Shown: positions 1 to 7,778 of the stretch, piece by piece | Position numbering within the stretch: position 1 is the first letter of the stretch | Layout: every line of letters begins with the position of its first letter | From: Oxalobacter vibrioformis | GTDB taxonomy: Bacteria > Pseudomonadota > Gammaproteobacteria > Burkholderiales > Burkholderiaceae_D | DNA: 64,000 nucleotides | Direction: 5' to 3' | Assembly: GCF_027118995.1 (NCBI RefSeq) | Contig: NZ_CP098242.1 | Span: 62,001 to 126,000 of the forward strand | The notes under the pieces: generated by a model | The model's input: only the letters and a program-made list of their open reading frames with translations | The model's database searches: none | What the model was told of the DNA's origin: nothing | Position numbers and translations under genes: made by a program

Positions 1-237
1 TTTTTTGGCGCACACCAGAAGCGCTACCGGTGCATTGAAATGGTATGCCGTGCACTCCCTCAATTTGGCCCGTGCCTGCCTGTCTTCGACAACCAGAACC
101 CGCCAGGGCTGTAAATTACCCGCAGTAGGCGCAAGCTGCCCGGCTTTCAGCACGTACTCAAGCTTTTCCTTTTCCACTTCCTGAGTGGTAAATTTGCGGA
201 CAGAATACCGTTTGGCTGCCAGATCATTAAAACGCAT
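1..237 (-). CDS. Nitroreductase-family protein, N-terminal part (runs off the window)
   Basis: The minus-strand frame opens at an ATG at 237 behind AGGAGAAGCAT, a good ribosome binding site, and runs to base 1 without a stop. The 79 visible residues carry the N-terminal pattern of FMN-dependent nitroreductases: RYSVRKF, which contacts the FMN phosphate, then LAPTAGNLQPWR, then a hydrophobic strand (APVALLVCA). Such enzymes reduce nitro compounds or quinones with NAD(P)H as cytosolic dimers; the substrate cannot be told from this part. The gene is divergent from the mntP-type gene, 130 bp away, so both promoters must lie in that gap. Confidence 0.85.
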   Translation of the reverse strand, partial: MRFNDLAAKRYSVRKFTTQEVEKEKLEYVLKAGQLAPTAGNLQPWRVLVVEDRQARAKLRECTAYHFNAPVALLVCAKK

Positions 238-367
238 ATGCTTCTCCTGTAAATGAATGATGCAAAACTTCTGTAAACCCATTCTATTTTACTCTTATCC
301 TTTTTACCTTCAGCCGGTAAACAGGTAAAATGCGAAACAGAAAACTCTCCCCCCCTCAGGATATTTT

Positions 368-955
368 TTGAATTTTCTCGCTATTTTTGTGATTGCGGTC
401 GCGCTTGCGATCGATGCGTTTGCTGTTGCGCTGACATCAGGCCTGCGCCTGAAACGGGTCACGCCTGCCCAGACCCTGCAGATCGGCAGTATGTTCGGCG
501 GCTTCCAGTTCATCATGCCCGTAGTCGGGTGGTGGCTTGGTATAAAAGCCCATCGGTATATCGAACAGTATGACCACTGGATCGCTTTTGCCTTGTTGGC
601 CTTTGTCGGTGGCCGCATGATCCGCGAAGCCTTAAGCCACAGAGGCGGCGGCAGCGCCAGCACCTTTTATAATCCGACGCAAAAAGGCACCCTGCTCCTT
701 TTAGGCATTGCCACCAGCCTGGATGCGCTGGCCGTTGGTCTTTCCTTTGCGCTGCTGGAAATGGATATCCTGCTTCCGGCTGTCATTATCGGCATCGTCT
801 GTTTTGCCCTTTCTGCTGCCGCCCTTCATATGGGCAGGCTGATCACCCGCCTGCCCGGCCTTTCCACCATCGGCAGCAAGGCCAATATCCTGGGCGGTAT
901 GGTTCTCGTGGTGATTGGCCTCAATATCCTGCAACAGCACGGCGTTTTCCGATAA
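368..955 (+). CDS. mntP: Manganese efflux pump MntP
   Basis: 195-residue polytopic inner-membrane protein of the MntP (YebN) family, which exports Mn(II). It has six hydrophobic segments in two repeats of three. Conserved acidic residues sit inside membrane segments: AIDAFAVAL near residue 17 and SLDALAVGLSF near residue 119, the duplicated D-A-xAV motif of the family. Length matches family norms (about 190). The start is TTG at 368 with AGG eight bases upstream; no better in-frame start precedes it. A DapA-family gene follows after 14 bp, so the two are probably cotranscribed. I looked for a yybP-ykoY Mn riboswitch upstream and could not make one out. Confidence 0.9.
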   Translation: MNFLAIFVIAVALAIDAFAVALTSGLRLKRVTPAQTLQIGSMFGGFQFIMPVVGWWLGIKAHRYIEQYDHWIAFALLAFVGGRMIREALSHRGGGSASTFYNPTQKGTLLLLGIATSLDALAVGLSFALLEMDILLPAVIIGIVCFALSAAALHMGRLITRLPGLSTIGSKANILGGMVLVVIGLNILQQHGVFR

Positions 956-969
956 GACAGGGGCTGATC

Positions 970-1806
970 ATGCTGCTGAATTTCAATGTCGCCATGCCGA
1001 CTGCTTTTGACCCTGACGAATCACTGAATACGGGCCATACCCTGAAAATCATGGAAAAACTCTATGAAAAAGGTGCCCGCTCCATACTGGTATGCGGTTC
1101 CACGGGTGAACAGCACTCACTGGCACTCGACGAAAAGCTGCTGTTATTGCAGGCGCTGGAATCCGCCCGCCTGCCCGACGATCTGCAACTGCTTTTTGGT
1201 GTGGCAAGTATTCGCACGACCGACGTTATGTCCCTTGCCCGCGCTTTGTCAGCCACAAAAAGCATTGCCGCCATCATGCTGGGCTTTCCACCCTATCTTC
1301 GCCTTTCACAGCGCGAAGCCATTCTCTATGCACGGCATATTATTGCGGCAGCCCAAAAGCCGGTCCAGCTGTACAACAACCCTGCCCGGACAGGGTTTGA
1401 CCTGTCTGTTGAAAGCACGGTTTCACTGGCGGACGATCCGCTCGTTATCAGCCTGAAAGAAGCGGGTGATATCAGTAAAATCAGGAAGCTTCGCCAAGCC
1501 ATCACCAAGCCCTTCTCGTATTTCATGGGCGGGGAAGCAGACATGATCGTAAAACTCGAAGCCGGGTTCGATGCCATCTCTTCCATTGGCGGCAACCTGA
1601 TTCCGGAAGCAATCCGCGACATGATCAATGCCTGGCATGCGGGTGATTACCAAGCGGCGGGAAAGTACAATGACGCCATCATGGCTGCATTGGCGCCGAT
1701 TTATCGCGCAGACAGCCTGCTGCCTGTACTGAAGATGCTGCTTAACGAAAAAGGGATTCCTGCCGGCATCTGCCGACGCCCGCTTGTATTGCCCGACCCG
1801 GCCTGA
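970..1806 (+). CDS. DapA-family (DHDPS/NAL) aldolase or lyase
   Basis: 278-residue TIM-barrel protein of the dihydrodipicolinate synthase / N-acetylneuraminate lyase superfamily. Visible signatures are GSTGEQHSL near residue 44 (family GTTGE), the QLYNNPARTG segment with the conserved Tyr near 135, and the SLKEAG segment near 159 carrying the Schiff-base lysine. It therefore probably condenses or cleaves pyruvate-type substrates through a lysine imine. It diverges enough from biosynthetic DapA (GSTGEQ rather than GTTGES) that the substrate is open; lysine synthesis is possible but not favoured. It lies 14 bp after mntP on the same strand. Confidence 0.8.
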   Translation: MLLNFNVAMPTAFDPDESLNTGHTLKIMEKLYEKGARSILVCGSTGEQHSLALDEKLLLLQALESARLPDDLQLLFGVASIRTTDVMSLARALSATKSIAAIMLGFPPYLRLSQREAILYARHIIAAAQKPVQLYNNPARTGFDLSVESTVSLADDPLVISLKEAGDISKIRKLRQAITKPFSYFMGGEADMIVKLEAGFDAISSIGGNLIPEAIRDMINAWHAGDYQAAGKYNDAIMAALAPIYRADSLLPVLKMLLNEKGIPAGICRRPLVLPDPA

Positions 1807-1823
1807 TCAGGCACGGGCAAGCA

Positions 1824-2240
1824 CTATTCACCGATAATTTTCACGAGCACCCTTTTTCGCCGCTTGCCATCAAACTCGCCATAAAAAATCTGCTCCCAGG
1901 AGCCGAGATCGAGGCGGCCTTCCGTAATCGCCACCACCACTTCCCTGCCCATCACCTGCCTTTTCAGATGGGCGTCCGCATTGTCTTCATAGCCATTATG
2001 GGCATACTGCGCATAAGGCTTTTCCGGGGCAAGTTTTTCCAGCCACCGCTCAAAATCCCCGTGCAGCCCGGATTCATCGTCATTGATGAAGACAGACGCC
2101 GTGATATGCATGGCATTGACCAGGACCAGCCCTTCCCTTATGCCGGAAGCCCTGAGCTCTGCCTCCACCTGCGAGGTGATATTGAGGTAGGCGCGACGGG
2201 TCGTTGTTTCAAACCACAATTCCTTGCGATGGCTTTTCAT
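1824..2240 (-). CDS. yjbQ: YjbQ/UPF0047 family protein
   Basis: 138-residue member of the YjbQ (UPF0047) family, small trimeric cytosolic proteins; in E. coli overproduced YjbQ shows thiamine-phosphate synthase activity. Family marks are [21 protein letters not shown] at the N-terminus, [15 protein letters not shown] with its conserved His and acidic pair, the central [20 protein letters not shown], and the [16 protein letters not shown] segment before the C-terminus. A longer frame opens at 2303, but the ATG at 2240 has AGGAGGG at ideal spacing and gives the usual family N-terminus. It is convergent with the DapA-family gene. Confidence 0.88.
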   Translation of the reverse strand: MKSHRKELWFETTTRRAYLNITSQVEAELRASGIREGLVLVNAMHITASVFINDDESGLHGDFERWLEKLAPEKPYAQYAHNGYEDNADAHLKRQVMGREVVVAITEGRLDLGSWEQIFYGEFDGKRRKRVLVKIIGE

Positions 2241-2338
2241 GGAACACCCTCCTTCCTGGGCAGTGTTGGGGTAACAGCAGGCGCTGCTTTCATTGTAGGG
2301 CATAAGCCGGTAATCATCATGTCACAACACAAAAAACA

Positions 2339-2370
2339 GAAAAAGCGACACGTAACCGCATCGCTTTTTC
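2339..2370 (-). terminator. Intrinsic terminator after the MATE gene
   Basis: A 10-bp stem, GAAAAAGCGA paired with TCGCTTTTTC, has a 12-base loop. On the minus strand it is followed by CTGTTTTTTG. It sits just downstream of the MATE stop codon at 2400. Confidence 0.75.
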
Positions 2371-2399
2371 CACAGCTGCCCAGTTAATAAGGGCCGCCC

Positions 2400-3728
2400 C
2401 TAAATCTTCTTGCCCTGCCAGTTGGCTTTTTTCATGTAAACCAGGGAGATCACCAGAATACAAAGCCAGTAAACATGCTCATTGAGCCAGCAGATAGCGA
2501 CATTCATCCGCAGATAATAAATCACGCCGTAAATGAAGCCGCAGGTAAGTAGCATCGGCCCCAGATCCAGAAGCAGTGCGGTGCGCGTATTACCCGTTCC
2601 CGAAATCGTCTGGAAAAGGATAAATCCCGGCACCGATATCACCAGCGACGTCATCGCCACCCGGATGGCCAGCACACTGTCGGCAACCAGACTGTCATAA
2701 TCCGTATAAATCCGGGCAAAGCCTTCCGGAAAGACAAAGATGGCAACGGCCATCGGCAGGGTAATCAGAAAACACAGCCTGATGACTTTCCAGCAGGCGC
2801 CCATCACCTGATCCTGCTCCCCGGCCCCCATCAGGTTGCTGGTCACCGTAACAGCAGCAGAAGACAGCGCAAATATCGGCATGAAAATCATCGTCAGCAG
2901 GCTGCGGGTGATGTTTGAAATGGCGATTGCCCTTTCACCCAGGTGCTCTACCGCGACAAAGAACATGAACCAGATAGCCACCCCGACAAGATACTGGATC
3001 ATCATCCAGACAGACACGCCCAGTATCTGGATAATCAGGTCTCGCCTGAATGAAAAGCCGCCTGAAAAGCCGTACTTCTTCAAATCCACAAATTTTCGGG
3101 TGTAGAGGATAAAGAAAACCAGAGCAACCCCTTCGGAAAGGCTTGACGCCAGGGCAGCGCCACCAATCCCCATCTCCGGAAAACCGCATTTACCGAAAAT
3201 CAGCAGGTAATTGAGGATGATATTCACAATCACCATCAGAAAGGAACTGATGGTCAGGATACGGGTCTGCTCAATCCCTACAAAATAGGCGCGAAAGATC
3301 AGGCAGACAAAGGCAAAGAAAAAGCCGAAGCTGCGCCAGTTCAGGTAGCTGATCGTCGCCTCATACACCTGTTCGGAGGCGAAAAGCCCATTGAGGATAA
3401 TCGGTGAAAGCAGCCGGGTCAGCAGAAAAGCTGCCAGGGCCAGAAAGACAAGAAACATGCCTCCCTGAATCACAATCGGCCCGATCTCAGAAAACCGCTT
3501 TTCCCCGTTGCGCCTGCCGATCAGAATCTGCCCGCCCATGGAAAAGCCGAAGCCGATCATGAAAAGTGCGAGAAAATAAACGCCAGCGAGTGCTGACGCA
3601 CCCAACTCAACCTCACCCACACGGCCCAGAAAAGCTGTGTCAGTCATCATGATCAGATGCTCAGCAACAAGACTTATCAGAATCGGGCAGGCAATCTTCC
3701 AGATATGGCCATACGATACCGTTTTCAT
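2400..3728 (-). CDS. MATE-family multidrug efflux transporter
   Basis: 442-residue protein with about 12 membrane segments in two halves, the layout of multidrug and toxin extrusion (NorM/DinF) transporters that swap cations for H+ or Na+ at the inner membrane. The first segments read WKIACPILISLVAEHLIMMTDTAFLGRVG, a typical MATE helix 1-2. The ATG at 3728 with GGAAAG upstream is preferred over 14 further N-terminal codons, because those would overlap a terminator hairpin. The gene stands alone but has its own promoter, a short upstream ORF and an intrinsic terminator ahead of the start, so it is probably controlled by premature termination. The substrate is unknown. Confidence 0.88.
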   Translation of the reverse strand: MKTVSYGHIWKIACPILISLVAEHLIMMTDTAFLGRVGEVELGASALAGVYFLALFMIGFGFSMGGQILIGRRNGEKRFSEIGPIVIQGGMFLVFLALAAFLLTRLLSPIILNGLFASEQVYEATISYLNWRSFGFFFAFVCLIFRAYFVGIEQTRILTISSFLMVIVNIILNYLLIFGKCGFPEMGIGGAALASSLSEGVALVFFILYTRKFVDLKKYGFSGGFSFRRDLIIQILGVSVWMMIQYLVGVAIWFMFFVAVEHLGERAIAISNITRSLLTMIFMPIFALSSAAVTVTSNLMGAGEQDQVMGACWKVIRLCFLITLPMAVAIFVFPEGFARIYTDYDSLVADSVLAIRVAMTSLVISVPGFILFQTISGTGNTRTALLLDLGPMLLTCGFIYGVIYYLRMNVAICWLNEHVYWLCILVISLVYMKKANWQGKKI

Positions 3729-3756
3729 GAGTAAAACTTTCCGTAAAAACAAAAAA

Positions 3757-3784
3757 GACCGAGAGCACATCCCATCTCACGGTC
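3757..3784 (-). terminator. Leader terminator (candidate attenuator) ahead of the MATE gene
   Basis: On the minus strand GACCGTGAG pairs with CTCTCGGTC (one T-T mismatch) around a 10-base loop and is followed at once by TTTTTTG. It lies 28 bases before the MATE start and after the leader ORFs, so it would end transcription before the gene unless overcome. Confidence 0.75.
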
Positions 3785-3795
3785 CTTGCCGGCAC

Positions 3796-3891
3796 TCATT
3801 CCTGACGGAAGAGAAAAAAAGAAGGTGAAAATACGTTCCCGCACGAAGTGAACAGGCACAGGGCAGCACGCAGCAGCAATATGCTGGTCAA
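3796..3891 (-). CDS. Possible second leader ORF (TTG start, 31 codons)
   Basis: This frame begins with TTG at 3891, six bases after the TAA of the MKIAR mini-ORF and in the same frame, and ends 12 bases before the terminator hairpin. It encodes a leucine-rich stretch (MTSILLLRAALCL, five Leu after the first residue), then FTSCGNVFSP. It has no clear ribosome binding site, so it could only be read by re-initiation. Its Leu-rich content resembles amino-acid attenuator leaders, but that is an inference. Confidence 0.35.
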   Translation of the reverse strand: MTSILLLRAALCLFTSCGNVFSPSFFLFRQE

Positions 3892-3897
3892 CTCAAT

Positions 3898-3915
3898 TTA
3901 GCGGGCTATTTTCAT
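3898..3915 (-). CDS. Mini-ORF MKIAR upstream of the MATE gene
   Basis: ATG AAA ATA GCC CGC TAA, preceded by AGAGGAG eight bases upstream, a strong ribosome binding site for so short a frame. It starts about 22 bases after the predicted transcription start of the MATE promoter. Its position between promoter and terminator suggests a regulatory leader peptide rather than a functional product. Confidence 0.5.
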   Translation of the reverse strand: MKIAR

Positions 3916-3943
3916 GGGCAAAACTCCTCTGGTGAAGGAACGC

Positions 3944-3973
3944 ATCATAAAAAAGAGCAATTCAGGCTGTCAA
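3944..3973 (-). promoter_or_regulatory. Sigma-70-type promoter for the MATE leader
   Basis: On the minus strand a perfect TTGACA (3968-3973) and TATGAT (3944-3949) are separated by 18 bases, followed by the mini-ORF and terminator before the MATE gene. Confidence 0.75.
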
Positions 3974-4001
3974 GCACGCCTGACACATTGCCTGCGGCAT
4001 A

Positions 4002-4478
4002 TCACTTTGCCGCCTCCTGGCAGCTTTCGCATACCCCCCTGATTTCCATGGCATTCCCCTGAAAGTGAAACCCGGTTGGCTCCAGTGCCCGACGGATGGT
4101 CTCCCCCACATCCGGGCTGGAAATCTCAATGGATTTTTCACACCCCGAACAGGCCAGCATCAGCGGTGCATGGTGATGGTGATGCCTGAAATCTCCCGAA
4201 CAGGCAACAAAGGCATTCAAGGCATTGATACGGTGAACCAGCCCCTGCTCTGTCAGAAACTCCAGCGCACGATAAACGGTCGTAGGCGCTGCCCGATGGC
4301 CGGTCGCGATCATGTCTGCCTGTAGATCATATGCCTTGGCCGGAGCTCCCCTGCGCAGGAGCAACTCAAACACCTCCCGCCTCAGGCTGGTAAAGCTGGC
4401 GCCATTTTCATCGCACAGGGCCTGGGCATCTGCCAGCCGTCTGCGGATATGGTTTTCTGACACCTTGCGTCGACTCAT
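4002..4478 (-). CDS. zur: Fur-family transcriptional regulator, Zur-like
   Basis: 158-residue Fur-superfamily repressor. The N-terminal winged helix reads LRREVFELLLRRGAPAKAYDL through APTTVYRALEFLTEQGLVHRI. The C-terminal metal-binding and dimer domain has five consecutive histidines (HHHHHAPLML), then CSGC and near the end CESC, the two cysteine pairs of a structural zinc site. The overall pattern and the neighbours point to Zur, the zinc-dependent repressor, rather than Fur. Its start overlaps the stop of the DUF3299 gene by four bases, making it the last gene of the operon that starts at 7661. A near-consensus Zur box at that operon's promoter implies autoregulation. Confidence 0.85.
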   Translation of the reverse strand: MSRRKVSENHIRRRLADAQALCDENGASFTSLRREVFELLLRRGAPAKAYDLQADMIATGHRAAPTTVYRALEFLTEQGLVHRINALNAFVACSGDFRHHHHHAPLMLACSGCEKSIEISSPDVGETIRRALEPTGFHFQGNAMEIRGVCESCQEAAK

Positions 4479-5125
4479 GATCCACCCTCCTCTTTGGCAT
4501 CAGGCTTTTTCTCCTCCACATACGGCACGATGCTTAACCCCTTCATCGTATAACCGGATACGCCCAGTACGGTGTCTTTCTGCTGTACCGTCATGTCTCC
4601 TGTGATCCATACCGCATCCATTGCACGGATATTACGCGCATGCTTTGCCAGGGCAACATGGATGATCTGATTCGGTGGCGGGGGTGGTGTATGAATGCAC
4701 GCGCCATAGTAAGGCACCAACAAAAACTCTTTCAAGGCATTGCCCTGGTATTCCAGCGGCACGACAAAGCCGGCAATGCGCACTGATTTGCCATTTAATG
4801 CCGGATTGACCGGTGCATTTTTCCAGGCATCCATCGTTTTTTTCAATGCTTCCACCGCACGGGGATCATTGTCTTCCAGCTCTTCAATTTTCAGCCCTTC
4901 CGTGTTTTTGACCGGGTTCCAGCCTGCCGGCATGAGTTCTTCCCATTCAATGGTCTCATACTGCCCGCTTTCAGGTTTGGAGGACTCTTCCCCGGAATAC
5001 GAGCCGGTGATAATGACCGGGCTGTTTCTTTTTTCTTCCACCCGCTTGGAAAAATAAGATGCCCCCTGATGAAAGGCAATGACAACAACAACAAAAACAA
5101 CAATGACCCCGATTATTTTCTTCAT
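4475..5125 (-). CDS. DUF3299 domain protein, membrane-anchored
   Basis: 216-residue protein with one N-terminal hydrophobic segment (IIGVIVVFVVVVIAF), then a periplasmic region carrying the DUF3299 pattern: VRIAGFVVPLEYQGNALKEFLLVPYYGACIH followed by a run of five prolines. A GTG at 5134 is an alternative start; ATG at 5125 gives the more usual MKKII beginning. DUF3299 proteins recur with zinc-regulated ABC systems, and this gene lies between the permease gene and the zur-like gene with tight spacing (15 bp and a 4-bp overlap). An accessory role in periplasmic zinc handling is inferred. Confidence 0.75.
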   Translation of the reverse strand: MKKIIGVIVVFVVVVIAFHQGASYFSKRVEEKRNSPVIITGSYSGEESSKPESGQYETIEWEELMPAGWNPVKNTEGLKIEELEDNDPRAVEALKKTMDAWKNAPVNPALNGKSVRIAGFVVPLEYQGNALKEFLLVPYYGACIHTPPPPPNQIIHVALAKHARNIRAMDAVWITGDMTVQQKDTVLGVSGYTMKGLSIVPYVEEKKPDAKEEGGS

Positions 5126-5140
5126 CTCACTCACTCTTTT

Positions 5141-6412
5141 TCATACGCTTGCCGTCAGCCCGTCAGAAAGACTCATGCGGTAGGCGCGAATCGCAGGAAT
5201 CAGGGCAGCCATCAGGCCGACCACGAAAATTCCGCCCAACAGGCACCATTCTCCTGCGCCGGGGAACCCTGGAAAAAGGGATAAGCCCCATTTTTTCTCA
5301 ATCACGGAAGAAGTAGCAGCCAACGCCAGGTTAAGACAAACCACGCCTGCCAGCATACCGGAAAGCAGCAGCAAGACCCCTTCTGACAGCAGCAGCAAAA
5401 CAATCTCATGCGGCTTCGCGCCGACCGAGCGCAGGACAGCCAGTTCACGGCGGCGCTCTCCCAGCCCTGCCAGAATCGATGAGGCCAGCCCTGCCAGGCC
5501 TGCAAGCGCAACCAGGAAAGAAACTGCAAGAAGCGCCTTTTCGCCCACGTTGAGCATTGTCCACAGCTCATCTAATGCCACACCGGGTAAAACACCCATC
5601 AATGCCTCCTGCTTGTCATTCATGATTTCCCGCTGCAGGGCAAAAACCTGGGCGCGTTTGTTGAGTCCAACCATGACTGCCGTAACGCTCTTTGGCGTCA
5701 GGTCAAATTTCTTCACATGCTCCGGCAGGATGTTGAGACCCTTCACCGGGGTTCCCCCTTCCCAGCCGAGGTGGATAGCCTCCATTCCGTCCAGCCCGAT
5801 ATGCAATGTCCTGTCTACCGGCGTGCCTGTCTTTTCTAAAATCCCCGTTACGACAAACGGCTTGTCCGTATGGTCTGTCATGCTGATACCACCGGAACCG
5901 TGACTCAGGACGATCTGTGAACCCACTTTATACCCCAGCGCACGGGCCACATCCGCGCCGATCACCACGTCAAATACCCCGGTAAACGGCTTGCCGCTTT
6001 CAAACTGCAGGGCTTTCGCATTGCCATAGCGGAAGTGTTCAAAATAGTTCTGGTTGGTTGCCAGTACGGGGAAATGACGGTGCGAATCACCGAGTGAAAC
6101 AGGAATCGTCCAGGCAACCATCGGGTTTTCCGCCAGCCGCTGTGCACTGTCGTAACCCATGTTGTTGGTGGCTCCCCCCATCCGGAAAACCGTATAGAGA
6201 ACCAGTTGCACATTGCTGCCCCTGGCCCCCACAATCAGGTCAACACCGGATACTGAATCCATGAACCCTTCCTTGACCTGTACCCGCATCCGTTCAATGC
6301 CCAACAGCAGGGTGGTGGACAAACAAATGGAAAAAACGATCAGGAAAAGCGTAAAACGCCGGTTCCAGGCACTTTTTGCCGCCAGACGGAGCAGATAGAC
6401 AAGATGGCTCAT
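5141..6412 (-). CDS. ABC transporter permease, MacB/FtsX type
   Basis: 423-residue permease with the MacB/FtsX layout: one membrane helix near residues 19-40, a large periplasmic domain to about residue 285, then three helices around 290-320, 340-370 and 385-405. The conserved coupling segment LGERRRELAVLRSVGAKPHEI follows the second helix, as in LolC and MacB permeases. Such permeases usually drive mechanical work on lipoproteins or periplasmic partners rather than direct passage of a solute. The start overlaps the ATPase stop by ATGA. In this Zur-linked operon it probably powers a zinc-related function with the DUF2796 protein. Confidence 0.85.
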   Translation of the reverse strand: MSHLVYLLRLAAKSAWNRRFTLFLIVFSICLSTTLLLGIERMRVQVKEGFMDSVSGVDLIVGARGSNVQLVLYTVFRMGGATNNMGYDSAQRLAENPMVAWTIPVSLGDSHRHFPVLATNQNYFEHFRYGNAKALQFESGKPFTGVFDVVIGADVARALGYKVGSQIVLSHGSGGISMTDHTDKPFVVTGILEKTGTPVDRTLHIGLDGMEAIHLGWEGGTPVKGLNILPEHVKKFDLTPKSVTAVMVGLNKRAQVFALQREIMNDKQEALMGVLPGVALDELWTMLNVGEKALLAVSFLVALAGLAGLASSILAGLGERRRELAVLRSVGAKPHEIVLLLLSEGVLLLLSGMLAGVVCLNLALAATSSVIEKKWGLSLFPGFPGAGEWCLLGGIFVVGLMAALIPAIRAYRMSLSDGLTASV

Positions 6413-7107
6413 GCTGCCTCTCTCGCAGATGACAGCAGCGAAAAACGGCGGGAAAAACGCCCGGCCAGCCTCTCATCATGGCTGACGAAAAGGAGTGCCG
6501 TTGAAAAGCGTGCGCACTCCTGCATGAGCAGGTTGATAAAGTCTTCCTGATGGGCAGCATCCAGTGCGGATGTCGGCTCATCAGCCACGATCAGTGCCGG
6601 GCGGCCGATCAGGGCACGCGCGGCAGCCACCCGCTGCTGTTGTCCAACTGAAAGCCGGCTGGCAGAACGGGACCACAAGGCGTCATCCAGCCCCAGCTCA
6701 CTCAAAAGATGTTTTGCCGCTTCCTGCGGGGATGCCCCCTGATCCAGCGCCCCCCGGCTGCGCACAGCGGAAAAGCGGCATGGCAGCAGCACATTTTCCA
6801 GCACGGAAAGATAAGGAATCAGGTTGAACTGCTGGAAAATAAAGCCGATATGGTCCACGCGGAAACGGTCGCGCTGTGTGCCTGACAGCGTATGCAAAGG
6901 CGTACCCAGCACATGCACCTCACCCTGTTGCGGTGTGACGATGCCGCCTATGAGCGCTAAAAGGGTACTCTTGCCACTGCCACTGGGACCGGCAATGAAA
7001 AGCTGTCCCCCCTTTTCGAGGGACAGCGAATCAATCCTGAGCGTGGCAGCCGTACTGCCCGGCCAGGTATAGTCGATATTTTCCAGCGCAATGGCGTGCT
7101 CAGGCAT
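6409..7107 (-). CDS. ABC transporter ATP-binding protein, LolD/MacB type
   Basis: 232-residue ATPase with all motifs intact: Walker A GPSGSGKSTLL near residue 40, Q-loop FIFQQFNLIPYLSVLENV, signature LSVGQQQRVAAARAL near 152, Walker B LIVADEPTSALD and a switch His in FVSHDERL. It belongs to the LolD/MacB/FtsE group that pairs with FtsX-like permeases. It starts 8 bp after the DUF2796 gene and its stop overlaps the permease start, so the two are surely coupled. The DUF2796-ATPase-permease-DUF3299 order resembles the zinc-regulated Zrg system described in Vibrio cholerae (recalled, not checked). Confidence 0.88.
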   Translation of the reverse strand: MPEHAIALENIDYTWPGSTAATLRIDSLSLEKGGQLFIAGPSGSGKSTLLALIGGIVTPQQGEVHVLGTPLHTLSGTQRDRFRVDHIGFIFQQFNLIPYLSVLENVLLPCRFSAVRSRGALDQGASPQEAAKHLLSELGLDDALWSRSASRLSVGQQQRVAAARALIGRPALIVADEPTSALDAAHQEDFINLLMQECARFSTALLFVSHDERLAGRFSRRFSLLSSAREAA

Positions 7108-7115
7108 GAGAAGCC

Positions 7116-7661
7116 TTACCAGGAAAGCTGTGGTTTCTTGGGAGTCAGTTCAGCCGACATCTGCTTTTTCGGCAACACCATCTGGACATCAAGTTCTGTC
7201 AGTCCGGGGAAGCGGGCAAAAAGTCTGACTGTGATGGATTTGAGCGCATCCGGTTTTTTACAGGAAAAAACATACGAGGCATCCATATCCGCATGCCCGT
7301 CCTTTTCTGTGCCGCCAAGCGTTTGCAGCATGATCGGATTGACCCGCTTGTCCCCTTTTCTGACCGCCACCTGGCTGGAGGTGAAAGAACAGGCGGCTTC
7401 CGCATTCAGTTCGAAAAGCCTTCCCCCTTCATGCAGGTCACCCGTCATATCAATGAGCGCTTTTTTTTGCCGCTCGTCTTTCGGGGCATGCTCAAACCCA
7501 AGGAAATTGGCCAGCGGGCCGGAAATGCCAATTGCCAGTTCATTGCCCTCCAGGGCAACTTCCATTTCCGCCTCGCCATGCACATGCTTGCCGTGGGCAA
7601 AAGCAGAAACAGATACCATACTTCCCAGGACAAGCCCTGCCATCAGCAGCCTTTTTTTCAT
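7116..7661 (-). CDS. DUF2796 (ZrgA-like) periplasmic protein
   Basis: 181-residue exported protein. A signal peptide (MKKRLLMAGLVLGSMVSVSAFA) is followed by a metal-binding type N-terminus HGKHVHGEAEMEVAL, and the body matches the DUF2796 pattern (LAIGISGPLANFLGFEHAPKDERQ). Members such as Vibrio ZrgA are zinc-regulated periplasmic proteins needed by zinc uptake systems. It is the first gene of a five-gene minus-strand operon. The ATG at 7661 has AAGGA at proper spacing, and upstream lie a sigma-70-type promoter and a Zur box. The mature N-terminal histidines suggest direct zinc binding, which is an inference. Confidence 0.82.
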   Translation of the reverse strand: MKKRLLMAGLVLGSMVSVSAFAHGKHVHGEAEMEVALEGNELAIGISGPLANFLGFEHAPKDERQKKALIDMTGDLHEGGRLFELNAEAACSFTSSQVAVRKGDKRVNPIMLQTLGGTEKDGHADMDASYVFSCKKPDALKSITVRLFARFPGLTELDVQMVLPKKQMSAELTPKKPQLSW

Positions 7662-7704
7662 GTCAGTTTTCCTTTTTGTCAGGTGATGAAATCAATTTGA
7701 CTGT

Positions 7705-7723
7705 AATGTTATATTGTTACATT
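7705..7723 (-). promoter_or_regulatory. Predicted Zur box
   Basis: AATGTTATATTGTTACATT is an imperfect 19-bp palindrome matching the gammaproteobacterial Zur consensus core (AATGTTATA-N-TATAACATT) at 16 of 18 defined positions. It overlaps the -10 region of the DUF2796 operon whose last gene encodes a Zur-like protein. Confidence 0.85.
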
Positions 7724-7734
7724 GCTTATGGCAA
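7706..7734 (-). promoter_or_regulatory. Promoter of the Zur-controlled operon
   Basis: On the minus strand TTGCCA (7729-7734) and TAACAT (7706-7711) are separated by 17 bases. The -10 element is inside the predicted Zur box, so bound repressor would block RNA polymerase. Confidence 0.65.
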
Positions 7735-7778
7735 TATGCTTCTGTCCGTTTTCGGTTTTCTGGGCGGATTGACATACC

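Noticed and set aside
238..367. Possible yybP-ykoY manganese riboswitch upstream of mntP
   Set aside because: The gap is short and the conserved riboswitch core could not be recognised; only an ordinary divergent promoter region is supported.
1062..1653. Open frames antisense and out of frame to the DapA-family gene
   Set aside because: They are shadows of the real gene; the codon pattern supports the plus-strand frame only.
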